A stretch of 64,000 nucleotides of DNA from Membranipora membranacea. Its lineage: Eukaryota; Bryozoa; Gymnolaemata; Cheilostomatida; Membraniporidae. The position numbers and the translations under genes are program-made. The notes beneath the pieces were generated by a model. It worked only from the letters and a program-made list of their open reading frames with translations. It did no database searches and was not told the DNA's origin. The stretch is taken from contig OU612066.1 in assembly GCA_914767715.1 (NCBI GenBank), forward strand, positions 23,660,283 to 23,724,282, read 5' to 3'. Positions 43,337 to 58,000 of this stretch are shown here, piece by piece. Numbering within the stretch: position 1 is the first letter of the stretch; every line of letters begins with the position of its first letter.

Positions 43337-46020
43337 CACGTTGCCGTATGACATGGTTTTTTAGTGCAAAAGTCAGCCTCGTTAAATCGGACGCTGACAG
43401 AGAACGGATAACTGCAGAGCCAAACGGATTTCATATTTGAAACGAGCGAGAGTTGCTTCTGCTTCTGAGGTAAGTTTGAAGCAAATCTATTTTTTAATCC
43501 GAGCGAAAAGAAAAGCATGATACCCACCCTTGGTATAATTTTGAATTTTTTAAGTCAGCGTTATTACCCCTCCAGCTTGTCTCAGGATCTTTATATTCTG
43601 CAGTTTGAATAAGGTCAATGGGGGCTCCAACTGGTCAGTGTTTCATATTATTCCGACATACTTTGTATTTTTTCACGCTGCCGTATGACATGTTGTTTTA
43701 GTGCAAAAGTCAGCCTCGTTAAATCTGACGCTGACAGAGAACGGATAACTGCAGAGCCAAACGGATTTCATATTTGAAACGAGCGAGAGTTGCTTCTGCT
43801 TCTGAGGTAAGTTTGAAGCAAATCTATTTTTTAATTCGAGCGAAAAAAAAGCATGATACCCACCCTTGGTATATTTTTGAATTTTTTAAATCAGCGTTAT
43901 TATCCCTCCAGCTTGTCTCAGGATCTTTATATTCTGCAGTTTGAATAAGGTCAATGGGGGCACTAACTGGTCAGTGTTTCAAATTATTCCGACAGACTTT
44001 GTATTTTTTAAGGCTGTCGTATGACATGTTTTTTTAGTGCAAAAGTCAGCCTCGTTAAATCGGACGCTGACAGAGAACGGATAACTGCAGAGCCAAACGG
44101 ATTTCATATTTGAAACGAGCGGGAGTTGCTTCTGCTTCTGAGGTATGTTTGAAGCAAATTTATTTTTTAATCCGAGCGAAAATAAAGCATGATACCCACC
44201 CTTGGTATATTTTTCAATTTTTTAAGTCAGCGTTATTACCCCTCCAGCTTGTCTCAGGATCTTTATATTCTGCAGTTTGAATAAGGTCAATGGGGGCTCT
44301 AACTGGTCAGTGTTTCATAGTATTCCGACAGACTTTGTATTTTTTCACGCTGCCGTATAACATGTTTTTTTAGTGCAAAAGTCAGCCTCGTTAAATCGGA
44401 CGCTGACAGAAAACCGATAACTGCAGAGCCAAACAAATTTCGTATTTGAGACGAGCGAGAGTTGCTTCTGCTTCTGAGGTAAGTTTGAAGCAAATCTATT
44501 TTTCAATCCGAGCGAAAAAAAAAGCATGATACCCAACCTTGGTATATTTTTGAGTTTTTTAAGTCAGCGTTATTACCCCCCAGCTTGTCTCAGGATCTTT
44601 ATATTCTGCAGTTTGAATAAGGTCAATGGGGGCTCTAAATGGTCAGTGTTTCATATTATTCCGACAGACTTTGTATTTTTTTACGATGCCGTATAACATG
44701 TTTTTTAGTGCAAAAGTCAGCCTCGTTAAATCGGACGCTGACAGAGAACGGATAACTGCAGAGCCAAACGGATTTCATATTTGAAACGGGTGAGAGTTGC
44801 TTCTGCTTCTGAGGTTAGTTGGAAGCAAATCTATTTTTTAATCCAAGCGAAAAAAAAGCGTGATACCCACCCTTGGTATATTTTTGAATTTTTTAAGTCA
44901 GCGTTATTACCCCTCCAGCTTGTCTCAGGATCTTTATATTCTGCAGTTTGAATAAGGTCAATGGGGGCTCTAACTGGTCAGTGTTTCATATTATTCCGAC
45001 AGACTTTGTATTTTTTCACGCTGCCGTATGACATGTTTTTTTAGTGCAAGAGTAAGCCTCGTTAAATCGGACGCTGACAGAGAACGGATAACTGCAGAGC
45101 CAAACGGATTTCATATTTGAAACGAGCGAGAGTTGCTTCTGCTTCTGAGGTATGTTTGAAGCAAATTTATTTTTTAATCCGAGCGAAAAAAAAACATGAT
45201 ACCCACCCTTGGTATATTTTTCAATTTTTTAAGTCAGCGTTATTACCCCTCCAGGTTGTCTCAGGATCTTTATATTCTGCAGTTTGTATGAGGTCAATGG
45301 GGGCTCTAACTGGTCAGTGTTTCATATTATTCCGACAGACTTTGTATTTTTTCACGCTGCCGTATAACATGTTTCTTAGTGCAAAAGTCAGCCTCGTTAA
45401 ATCGGACGCTGACAGAGAACGGATAACTGCAGAGCCAAACAGATTTCATATTTGAGACGAGCGAGAGTTGCTTCTGCTTCTGAGGTAGGTTTGAAGCAAA
45501 TCTATTTTTTAATCCGAGCGAACAAAAAAGCATGATACCCAACCTTGGTATATTTTTGAGTTTTTTAAGTCAGCGTTATTACCCCCAGCTTGTCTCAGGA
45601 TCTTTATATTCTGCAGTTTGAATAAGGTCAATGGGGGCTCTAACTGGTCAGTGTTTCATATTATTCCGACAGACTTTGTATTTTTTCACGCTGCAGTATA
45701 ACATGTTTTTCAGTGCAAAAGTCAGCCTCGTTAAATCGGACGTTGACAGAAAACGGATAACTGCAGAGCCAAACGGATTTCATATTTGAAACGAGCGAGA
45801 GTTGCTTCTGCTTCTGAGGTAAATTTGAAGCAAATCTATTATCTAATCCGAGCGAAAAAAAAGCATGATACCCACCCTTGGAATATTTTTGAATTTTTTA
45901 AGTCAGCGTTATTATCCCTCCAGCTTGTCTCAGGATCTTTATATTCTGCAGTTTGAATAAGGTCAATAGGGGCTCTAACTGGTCAGTGTTTCATATTATT
46001 CCAACAGACTTTGTATTTTT
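43337..46020 (+). repeat. Partial third copy of the higher-order repeat (8 monomers)
   Basis: Matches 39644-42327 at an offset of about 3693 bases, with scattered single-base differences (for example CCAGGTTGTC at 45251 against CCAGCTTGTC) and a 2-base T-run difference near 44366. It is therefore older or less homogenised than units 1 and 2. Confidence 0.8.
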
Positions 46021-48159
46021 CCACGCTGCCGTATGACATGTTTTTTTAGTGCAAAAGTCAGCCTCGTTAAATCTGACGCTGACAGAGAACGGATAACTGC
46101 AGAGCCAAACGGATTTCATACTTGAAACGAGCGAGAGTTGCTTCTGCTTCTGAGGTAAGTTTGAAGCAAATTTATTTTTTAATCCGAGCGAAAAAAAAGC
46201 ATGATACCCACCCTTGGTACATTTTTCAATTTCTTAAGTCAGCGTTATTACCCCTCCAGCTTGTCTCAGGATCTTTATGTTCTGCAGTTTGAATAAGGTC
46301 AATGGGGGCTCTAACTGGTCAGTGTTTCATATTATTCCGACAGACTTTGTATTTTTTCACGCTGCCGTATGACATGTTTTTTTAGTGCAAAAGTCAGCCT
46401 CGTTAAATCGGACGCTGACAGAGAACGGATAACTGCAGAGACAAACGGATTTCATATTTGAAACGAGCGAGAGTTGCTTCTGCTTTTGAGGTAAGTTTGA
46501 AGCAAATCTATTTTTTATCCCGAGCGAAAATGAAGCATGATACCCACCCTTGGTATATTTTTCAATTTTTTAAGTCAGCATTATTACCCCTCCAGCTTGT
46601 CTCAGGATCTTTATATTCTGCAGTTTGAATAAGGTCAGTGGGGGCTCTTACTGGTCAGTGTTGCATATTATTCCGCCGACTTTGTATTTTTTCACGCTGC
46701 CGTATGACATGTTTTTTTAGTGCAGAAGTCAGCCTCGTTAAATCGAACGCTGACAGAGAACGGATAACTGCAGAGTCAAACGGATTTCATATTTGATACG
46801 AGCGAGAGTTGCTTCTGCTTCTGAGGTTGGTTTGAAGCAAATCTATTTTTTAATCCGAGCGAAAAAAAAGCATGATACCCACCCTTGGTATATTTTTTAA
46901 TTTTTTAAGTCAGCGTTATTACCCCTCCAGCTTGTCTCAGGATCTTTATATTCTGCAGTTTGAATAAGGTCAATGGGGGCTCTAACTGGTCAGTGTTTCA
47001 TATTATTCCGACAGATTTTGTATTTCTTCACGTTGCGTATGACATGTTTTTTTAGTGCAAAAGTCAGCCTCGTTAAATCGGACGCTGACAGAGAACGGAT
47101 AACTGCAGAGACAAACGAATTTCATAATTGATACGAGCGAGAGTTGCTTCTGCTTCTGAGGTAAGTTTGAAGCAAATCTATTTTTTAATCCGAGCGAAAA
47201 AAAACACATGATACCCACCCTTGGTATATTTTTCAATTTTTTAAGTCAGCGTTATTACCCCTCCAGCTTGTCTCAGGATCTTTATATTCTGCAGTTTGAA
47301 TAAGGTCAATGGGGGCTCTAACTGGTCAGTGTTTCATATTATTCCGACAGACTTTATATTTTTTCACGTTGCCGTATGACATGGTTTTTTAGTGCAAAAG
47401 TCAGCCTCGTTAAATCGGACGCTGACAGAGAACGGATAACTGCAGAGCCAAACAGATTTCATATTTGAGACGAGCGAGAGTTGCTTCTGGTTCTGAGGTA
47501 TGTTTGTAGCAAATTAATTTTTTAATCCGAGCGAAAATAAAGCATGATACCCACCCTTGGTATATTTTTTGAATTTTTTAAGTCAGCGTTATTACCCCTC
47601 GTGCTTGTCTCAGGATCTTTATATTCTGCAGTTTGAATAAGGTCAATTGGGGCTCTAACTGGTCAGTGTTTCATATTATTCCGACAGACTTTGTATTTTT
47701 TCACGCTGCCGTATCACATGTTTTTTTAGTGCAAAAGTCAGCCTCGTTAAATCGGACGCTGACAGAGAACGGATAACTGCAGAGCCAAACGGATTTCATA
47801 CTTGAAACGAGCGAGAGTTGCTTCTGCTTCTGAGGTAAGTTTGAAGCAAATTTATTTTTTAATCCGAGCGAAAAAAAAGCATGATACCCACCCTTGGTAC
47901 ATTTTTCAATTTCTTAAGTCATCGTTATTACCCCTCCAGCTTGTCTCAGGATCTTTATATTCTGCAGTTTGAATAAGGTCAATGGGGGCTCTAACTGGTC
48001 AGTGTTTCATATTATTCCGACAGACTTTGTATTTTTTCACGCTGCCGTATGACATGTTTTTTTAGTGCAAAAGTCAGCATCGTTAAATCGGACGCTGACA
48101 GAGAACAGATAACTGCAGAGACAAACGGATTTCATATTTGAAACGAGCGAGAGTTGCTT

Positions 48160-51100
48160 CTGCTTTTGAGGTAAGTTTGAAGCAAATCTATTTTTTAATC
48201 CGGGCGAAAAAAAAGCATGATACCCACCCTTGGTATATTTTTCAATTTTTTAAGTCAGCGTTATTACCCCTCCAGCTTGTCTCAGGATCTTTATATTCTG
48301 CAGTTTGAATAAGGTCAATGGGGGCTCTAACTGGTCAGTGTTTCATGTTATTCCGACAGACTTTGTATTTTTTCACGCTGCCGTATAACATGTTTCTTAG
48401 TGCAAAAGTCAGCCTCGTTAAATCGGACGCTGACAGAGAACGGATAACTGCAGAGCCAAACAGATTTCATATTTGAGACGAGCGAGAGTTGCTTCTGCTT
48501 CTGAGGTAGGTTTGAAGCAAATCTATTTTTTAATCCGAGCGAACAAAAAAGCATGATACCCAACCTTGGTATATTTTTGAGTTTTTTGAGTCAGCGTTAT
48601 TATCCCTCCAGCTTGTCTCAGGATCTTTATATTCTGCAGTTTGAATAAGGTCAATAGGGGCTCTAACTGGTCAGTGTTTCATATTATTCCGACAGACTTT
48701 GTATTTTTTAACGCTGTCGTATGTCATGTTTTTTTAGTTCAAAAGTCTGCCTCGTTAAATCGGACGCTGACAGAGAACGGATAACTGCAGAGCCAAACCG
48801 ATTTTATATTTGAAACGAGCGAGAGTTGCTTCTGCTTCTGAGGTATGTTTGAAGCAAATTTATTTTTAATCCGAGCGAAAATAAAGCATGATACCCACCC
48901 TTGGTATATTTTTTCAATTTTTTAAGTCAGCGTTATTACCCCTCCAGCTTGTCTCAGGATCTTTATATTCTGCAGTTTGAATAAGGTCAATTGGGGCTCT
49001 AACTGGTCAGTGTTTCATATTATTCCGACAGACTTTGTATTTTTTCACGCTGCCGTATGACATGTTTTTTTAGTGCAAAAGTCAGCCTCGTTAAATCTGA
49101 CGCTGACAGAGAACGGATAACTGCAGAGCCAAACGGATTTCATACTTGAAACGAGCGAGAGTTGCTTCTGCTTCTGAGGTAAGTTTGAAGCAAATTTATT
49201 TTTTAATCCGAGCGAAAAAAAAGCATGATACCCACCCTTGGTACATTTTTCAATTTCTTAAGTCAGCGTTATTACCCCTCCAGCTTGTCTCAGGATCTTT
49301 ATATTCTGCAGTTTGAAAAAGGTCAATGGGGGCTCTAACTGGTCAGTGTTTCATATTATTCCGACAGACTTTGTATTTTTTCACGCTGCCGTATAACATG
49401 TTTCTTAGTGCAAAAGTCAGCCTCGTTAAATCGGACGCTGACAGAGAACGGATAACTGCAGAGCCAAACGGATTTCATATTTGAAACGAGCGGGAGTTGC
49501 TTCTGCTTCTGAGGTATGTTTGAAGCAAATTTATTTTTTAATCCGAGCGAAAATAAAGCATGATACCCACCCTTGGTATATTTTTCAATTTTTTAAGTCA
49601 GCGTTATTACCCCTCCAGCTTGTCTCAGGATCTTTATATTCTGCAGTTTGAATAAGGTCAATGGGGGCTCTAACTGGTCAGTGTTTCATAGTATTCCGAC
49701 AGACTTTGTATTTTTTCACGCTGCCGTATAACATGTTTTTTAGTGCAAAAGTCAGTCTCGTTAAATCGGACGCTGACAGAAAACCGATAACTGCAGAGCC
49801 AAACAAATTTCGTATTTGAGACGAGCGAGAGTTGCTTCTGCTTCTGAGGTAAGTTTGAAGCAAATCTATTTTTCAATCCGAGCGAAAAAAAAAGCATGAT
49901 ACCCAACCTTGGTATATTTTTGAGTTTTTTAAGTCAGCGTTATTACCCCCCAGCTTGTTTCAGGATCTTTATATTCTGCAGTTTGAATAAGGTCAATGGG
50001 GGCTCTAAATGGTCAGTGTTTCATATTATTCCGACAGACTTTGTATTTTTTTACGATGCCGTATAACATGTTTTTTAGTGCAAAAGTCAGCCTCGTTAAA
50101 TCGGACGCTGACAGAGAACGGATAACTGCAGAGCCAAACGGATTTCATATTTGAAACGGGTGAGAGTTGCTTCTGCTTCTGAGGTTAGTAGGAAGCAAAT
50201 CTATTTTTTAATCCAAGGGAAAAAAAAGCGTGATACCCACCCTTGGTATATTTTTGAATTTTTTAAGTCAGCGTTATTACCCCTCCAGCTTGTCTCAGGA
50301 TCTTTATATTCTGCAGTTTGAATAAGGTCAATGGGGGCTCTAACTGGTCAGTGTTTCATATTATTCCGACAGACTTTGTATTTTTTCACGCTGCCGTATG
50401 ACATGTTTTTTTAGTGCAAGAGTAAGCCTCGTTAAATCGGACGCTGACAGAGAACGGATAACTGCAGAGCCAAACGGATTTCATATTTGAAACGAGCGAG
50501 AGTTGCTTCTGCTTTTGAGGTAAGTTTGAAGCAAATCTATTTTTTAATCCGGGCGAAAAAAAAGCATGATACCCACCCTTGGTATATTTTTCAATTTTTT
50601 AAGTCAGCGTTATTACCCCTCCAGCTTGTCTCAGGATCTTTATATTCTGCAGTTTGAATAAGGTCAATGGGGGCTCTAACTGGTCAGTGTTTCATGTTAT
50701 TCCGACAGACTTTGTATTTTTTCACGCTGCCGTATAACATGTTTCTTAGTGCAAAAGTCAGCCTCGTTAAATCGGACGCTGACAGAGAACGGATAACTGC
50801 AGAGCCAAACAGATTTCATATTTGAGACGAGCGAGAGTTGCTTCTGCTTTTGAGGTAAGTTTGAAGCAAATCTATTTTTTAATCCGGGCGAGAAAAAAGC
50901 ATGATACCCACCCTTGGTATATTTTTCAATTTTTTAAGTCAGCGTTATTACCCCTCCAGCTTGTCTCAGGATCTTTATATTCTGCAGTTTGAATAAGGTC
51001 AATGGGGGCTCTAACTGGTCAGTGTTTCATGTTATTCCGACAGACTTTGTATTTTTTCACGCTGCCGTATAACATGTTTCTTAGTGCAAAAGTCAGCCTC

Positions 51101-53196
51101 GTTAAATCGGACGCTGACAGAGAACGGATAACTGCAGAGCCAAACAGATTTCATATTTGAGACGAGCGAGAGTTGCTTCTGCTTCTGAGGTAGGTTTGAA
51201 GCAAATCTATTTTTTAATCCGAGCGAACAAAAAAGCATGATACCCAACCTTGGTATATTTTTGAGTTTTTTAAGTCAGCGTTATTATCCCTCCAGCTTGT
51301 CTCAGGATCTTTATATTCTGCAGTTTGAATAAGGTCAATAGGGGCTCTAACTGGTCAGTGTTTCATATTATTCCGACAGACTTTGTATTTTTTAACGCTG
51401 TCGTATGTCATGTTTTTTTAGTGCAAAAGTCTGCCTCGTTAAATCGGACGCTGACAGAGAACGGATAACTGCAGAGCCAAACCGATTTTATATTTGAAAC
51501 GAGCGAGAGTTGCTTCTGCTTCTGAGGTATGTTTGAAGCAAATTTATTTTTAATCCGAGCGAAAATAAAGCATGATACCCACCCTTGGTATATTTTTTCA
51601 ATTTTTTAAGTCAGCGTTATTACCCCTCCAGCTTGTCTCAGGATCTTTATATTCTGCAGTTTGAATAAGGTCAATTGGGGCTCTAACTGGTCAGTGTTTC
51701 ATATTATTCCGACAGACTTTGTATTTTTTCACGCTGCCGTATGACATGTTTTTTTAGTGCAAAAGTCAGCCTCGTTAAATCTGACGCTGACAGAGAACGG
51801 ATAACTGCAGAGCCAAACGGATTTCATACTTGAAACGAGCGAGAGTTGCTTCTGCTTCTGAGGTAAGTTTGAAGCAAATTTATTTTTTAATCCGAGCGAA
51901 AAAAAAGCATGATACCCACCCTTGGTACATTTTTCAATTTCTTAAGTCAGCGTTATTACCCCTCCAGCTTGTCTCAGGATCTTTATATTCTGCAGTTTGA
52001 AAAAGGTCAATGGGGGCTCTAACTGGTCAGTGTTTCATATTATTCCGACAGACTTTGTATTTTTTCACGCTGCCGTATAACATGTTTCTTAGTGCAAAAG
52101 TCAGCCTCGTTAAATCGGACGCTGACAGAGAACGGATAACTGCAGAGCCAAACGGATTTCATATTTGAAACGAGCGGGAGTTGCTTCTGCTTCTGAGGTA
52201 TGTTTGAAGCAAATTTATTTTTTAATCCGAGCGAAAATAAAGCATGATACCCACCCTTGGTATATTTTTCAATTTTTTAAGTCAGCGTTATTACCCCTCC
52301 AGCTTGTCTCAGGATCTTTATATTCTGCAGTTTGAATAAGGTCAATGGGGGCTCTAACTGGTCAGTGTTTCATAGTATTCCGACAGACTTTGTATTTTTT
52401 CACGCTGCCGTATAACATGTTTTTTAGTGCAAAAGTCAGCCTCGTTAAATCGGACGCTGACAGAAAACCGATAACTGCAGAGCCAAACAAATTTCGTATT
52501 TGAGACGAGCGAGAGTTGCTTCTGCTTCTGAGGTAAGTTTGAAGCAAATCTATTTTTCAATCCGAGCGAAAAAAAAAGCATGATACCCAACCTTGGTATA
52601 TTTTTGAGTTTTTTAAGTCAGCGTTATTACCCCCCAGCTTGTTTCAGGATCTTTATATTCTGCAGTTTGAATAAGGTCAATGGGGGCTCTAAATGGTCAG
52701 TGTTTCATATTATTCCGACAGACTTTGTATTTTTTACGATGCCGTATAACATGTTTTTTAGTGCAAAAGTCAGCCTCGTTAAATCGGACGCTGACAGAGA
52801 ACGGATAACTGCAGAGCCAAACGGATTTCATATTTGAAACGGGTGAGAGTTGCTTCTGCTTCTGAGGTTAGTAGGAAGCAAATCTATTTTTTAATCCAAG
52901 GGAAAAAAAAGCGTGATACCCACCCTTGGTATATTTTTGAATTTTTTAAGTCAGCGTTATTACCCCTCCAGCTTGTCTCAGGATCTTTATATTCTGCAGT
53001 TTGAATAAGGTCAATGGGGGCTCTAACTGGTCAGTGTTTCATATTATTCCGACAGACTTTGTATTTTTTCACGCTGCCGTATGACATGTTTTTTTAGTGC
53101 AAGAGTAAGCCTCGTTAAATCGGACGCTGACAGAGAACGGATAACTGCAGAGCCAAACGGATTTCATATTTGAAACGAGCGAGAGTTGCTTCTGCT
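48160..53196 (+). repeat. Tandem pair of an 8-monomer unit (2684-bp offset)
   Basis: Subtypes at 48348 and 49670 recur at 51032 and 52354. Shared rare features include the TTTTTAATCCGGGCG form, GTATGTCATG and TTTGAAAAAGGTC. A slightly different monomer fills 50510-50844 between the two near-identical stretches. Confidence 0.8.
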
Positions 53197-55059
53197 TCTG
53201 AGGTATGTTTGAAGCAAATTTATTTTTTAATCCGAGCGAAAAAAAAAACATGATACCCACCCTTGGTATATTTTTCAATTTTTTAAGTCAGCGTTATTAC
53301 CCCTCCAGCTTGTCTCAGGATCTTTATATTCTGCAGTTTGTATGAGGTCAATGGGGGCTCTAACTGGTCAGTGTTTCATATTATTCCGACAGACTTTGTA
53401 TTTTTTCACGCTGCCGTATAACATGTTTCTTAGTGCAAAAGTCAGCCTCGTTAAATCGGACGCTGACAGAGAACGGATAACTGCAGAGCCAAACAGATTT
53501 CATATTTGAGACGAGCGAGAGTTGCTTCTGATTCTGAGGTAGGTTTGAAGCAAATCTATTTTTTAATCCGAGCGAACAAAAAAGCATGATACCCAACCTT
53601 GGTATATTTTTGAGTTTTTTAAGTCAGCGTTATTACCCCCAGCTTGTCTCAGGATCTTTATATTCTGCAGTTTGAATAAGGTCAATGGGGGCTCTAACTG
53701 GTCAGTGTTTCATATTATTCCGACAGACTTTGTATTTTTTCATGCTGCAGTATAACATGTTTTTCAGTGCAAAAGTCAGCCTCGTTAAATCGGACGTTGA
53801 CAGAAAACGGATAACTGCAGAGCCAAACGGATTTCATATTTGAAACGAGCGAGAGTTCCTTCTGCTTCTGAGGTAAATTTGAAGCAAATCTATTATTTAA
53901 TCCGAGCGAAAAAAAAGCATGATACCCACCCTTGGTATATTTTTGAATTTTTTAAGTCAGCGTTATTATCCCTCCAGCTTGTCTCAGGATCTTTATATTC
54001 TGCAGTTTGAATAAGGTCAATGGGGGCTCTAACTGGTCAGTGTTTCATATTATTCCGACAGACTTTATATTTTTTCACGTTGCCGTATGACATGGTTTTT
54101 TAGTGCAAAAGTCAGCCTCGTTAAATCGGACGCTGACAGAGAACGGATAACTGCAGAGACAAACGGATTTCATATTTGAAACGAGCGAGAGTTGCTTCTG
54201 CTTTTGAGGTAAGTTTGAAGCAAATCTATTTTTTATCCCGAGCGAAAATGAAGCATGATACCCACCCTTGGTATATTTTTCAATTTTTTAAGTCAGCATT
54301 ATTACCCCTCCAGCTTGTCTCAGGATCTTTATATTCTGCAGTTTGATTAAGGTCAGTGGGGGCTCTTACTGGTCAGTGTTGCATATTATTCCGCCGACTT
54401 TGTATTTTTTCACGCTGCCGTATGACATGTTTTTTTAGTGCAGAAGTCAGCCTCGTTAAATCGAACGCTGACAGAGAACGGATAACTGCAGAGTCAAACG
54501 GATTTCATATTTGATACGAGCGAGAGTTGCTTCTGCTTCTGAGGTTGGTTTGAAGCAAATCTATTTTTTAATCCGAGCGAAAAAAAAGCATGATACCCAC
54601 CCTTGGTATATTTTTTAATTTTCTAAGTCAGCGTTATTACCCCTCCAGCTTGTCTCAGGATCTTTATATTCTGCAGTTTGAATAAGGTCAATGGGGGCTC
54701 TAACTGGTCAGTGTTTCATGTTGTTCCGACAGACTCTGTATTTTTTCACGCTGCCGTATAACATGTTTCTTAGTGGAAAAGTCAGCCTCGTTAAATCGGA
54801 CGCTGACAGAGAACGGATAACTGCAGAGCCAAACAGATTTCATATTTGAGACGAGCGAGAGTTGCTTCTGCTTCTGAGGTAGGTTTGAAGCAAATCTATT
54901 TTTTAATCCGAGCGAACAAAAAAGCATGATACCCAACCTTGGTATATTTTTGAGTTTTTTAAGTCAGCGTTATTATCCCTCCAGCTTGTCTCGGGATCTT
55001 TATATTCTGCAGTTTGAATAAGGTCAATAGGGGCTCTAACTGGTCAGTGTTTCATATTA

Positions 55060-58000
55060 TTCCGACAGACTTTGTATTTTTTCACGCTGCCGTATGACAT
55101 GTTTTTTTAGTGCAAAAGTCAGCCTCGTTAAATCTGACGCTGACAGAGAACGGATAACTGCAGAGCCAAACGGATTTCATACTTGAAATGAGCGAGAGTT
55201 GCTTCTGCTTCTGAGGTAAGTTTGAAGCAAATTTATTTTTTAATCCGAGCGAAAAAAAAGCATGATACCCACCCTTGGTACATTTTTCAATTTCTTAAGT
55301 CAGCGTTATTACCCCTCCAGCTTGTCTCAGGATCTTTATATTCTGCAGTTTGAAAAAGGTCAATGGGGGCTCTAACTGGTCAGTGTTTCATATTATTCCG
55401 ACAGACTTTGTATTTTTTCACGCTGCCGTATAACATGTTTCTTAGTGCAAAAGTCAGCCTCGTTAAATCGGACGCTGACAGAGAACGGATAACTGCAGAG
55501 CCAAACAGATTTCATATTTGAGACGAGCGAGAGTTGCTTCTGCTTCTGAGGTAGGTTTGAAGCAAATCTATTTTTTAATCCGAGCGAACAAAAAAGCATG
55601 ATACCCAACCTTGGTATATTTTTCAATTTTTTAAGTCAGCGTTATTACCCCTCCAGCTTGTCTCAGGATCTTTATATTCTGCAGTTTGAATAAGGTCAAT
55701 GGGGGCTCTAACTGGTCAGTGTTTCATATTATTCCGACAGACTTTATATTTTTTCACGTTGCCGTATGACATGGTTTTTAGTGCAAAAGTCAGCCTCGTT
55801 AAATCGGACGCTGACAGAGAACGGATAACTGCAGAGCCAAACAGATTTCATATTTGAGACGAGCGAGAGTTGCTTCTGGTTCTGAGGTATGTTTGTAGCA
55901 AATTTATTTTTTAATCCGAGCGAAAATAAAGCATGATACCCACCCTTGGTATATTTTTTGAATTTTTTAAGTCAGCGTTATTACCCCTCGTGCTTGTCTC
56001 AGGATCTTTATATTCTGCAGTTTGAATAAGGTCAATTGGGGCTCTAACTGGTCAGTGTTTCATATTATTCCGACAGACTTTGTATTTTTTCACGCTGCCG
56101 TATCACATGTTTTTTTAGTGCAAAAGTCAGCCTCGTTAAATCGGACGCTGACGGAGAACGGATAACTGCAGAGCCAACCGGATTTCATACTTGAAACGAG
56201 CGAGAGTTGCTTCTGCTTCTGAGGTAAGTTTGAAGCAAATTTATTTTTTAATCTGAGCGAAAAAAAAGCATGATACCCACCCTTGGTACATTTTTCAATT
56301 TCTTAAGTCATCGTTATTACCCCTCCAGCTTGTCTCAGGATCTTTATATTCTGCAGTTTGAATAAGGTCAATGGGGGCTCTAACTGGTCAGTGTTTCATA
56401 TTATTCCGACAGACTTTGTATTTTTTCACGCTGCCGTATGACATGTTTTTTTAGTGCAAAAGTCAGCATCGTTAAATCGGACGCTGACAGAGAACGGATA
56501 ACTGCAGCGACAAACGGATTTCATATTTGAAACGAGCGAGAGTTGCTTCTGCTTTTGAGGTAAGTTTGAAGCAAATCTATTTTTTAATCCGAGCGAAAAA
56601 AAAGCATGATACCCACCCTTGGTATATTTTTCAATTTTTTAAGTCAGCGTTATTACCCCTCCAGCTTGTCTCAGGATCTTTATATTCTGCAGTTTGAATA
56701 AGGTCAATGGGGCTCTAACTGGTCAGTGTTTCATGTTATTCCGACAGACTTTGTATTTTTTCACGCTGCCGTATAACATGTTTCTTAGTGCAAAAGTCAG
56801 CCTCGTTAAATCGGACGCTGACAGAGAACGGATAACTGCAGAGCCAAACAGATTTCATATTTGAGACGAGCGAGAGTTGCTTCTGCTTCTGAGGTAGGTT
56901 TGAAGCAAATCTATTTTTTAATCCGAGCGAACAAAAAAGCATGATACCCAACCTTGGTATATTTTTGAGTTCTTTAAGTCAGCGTTATTATCCCTCCAGC
57001 TTGTCTCAGGATCTTTATATTCTGCAGTTTGAATAAGGTCAATAGGGGCTCTAACTGGTCAGTGTTTCATATTATTCCGACAGACTTTGTATTTTTTAAC
57101 GCTGTCGTATGTCATGTTTTTTTAGTGCAAAAGTCTGCCTCGTTAAATCGGACGCTGACAGAGAACGGATAACTGCAGAGCCAAACCGATTTTATATTTG
57201 AAACGAGCGAGAGTTGCTTCTGCTTCTGAGGTATGTTTGAAGCAAATTTATTTTTAATCCGAGCATAAATAAAGCATGATACCTACCCTTGGTATATTTT
57301 TTGAATTTTTTAAGTCAGCGTTATTACCCCTCCAGCTTGTCTCAGGATCTTTATATTCTGCAGTTTGAATAAGGTCAATTGGGGCTCTAACTGGTCAGTG
57401 TTTCATATTATTCCGACAGACTTTGTATTTTTTCACGCTGCCGTATGACATGTTTTTTTAGTGCAAAAGTCAGCCTCGTTAAATCTGACGCTGACAGAGA
57501 ACGGATAACTGCAGAGCCAAACGGATTTCATACTTGAAACGAGCGAGAGTTGCTTCTGCTTCTGAGGTAAGTTTGAAGCAAATTTATTTTTTAATCCGAG
57601 CAAAAAAAAAGCATGATACCCACCCTTGGTACATTTTTCAATTTCTTAAGTCAGCGTTATTACCCCTCCAGCTTGTCTCAGGATCTTTATATTCTGCAGT
57701 TTGAATAAGGTCAATGTGGGCTCTAACTGGTCAGTGTTTCATATTATTCCGACAGACTTTGTATTTTTTCACGCTGCCGTATGACATTTTTTTTTAGTGC
57801 AAAAGTCAGCCTCGTTAAATCGGACGCTGACAGAGAACGGATAACTGCAGAGACAAACGGATTTCATATTTGAAACGAGCGAGAGTTGCTTCTGCTTTTG
57901 AGGTAAGTTTGAAGCAAATCTATTTTTTAATCCGAGCGAAAAAGAAGCATGATACCCACCCTTGCTATATTTTTCAACTTTTTAAGTCAGCATTATTACC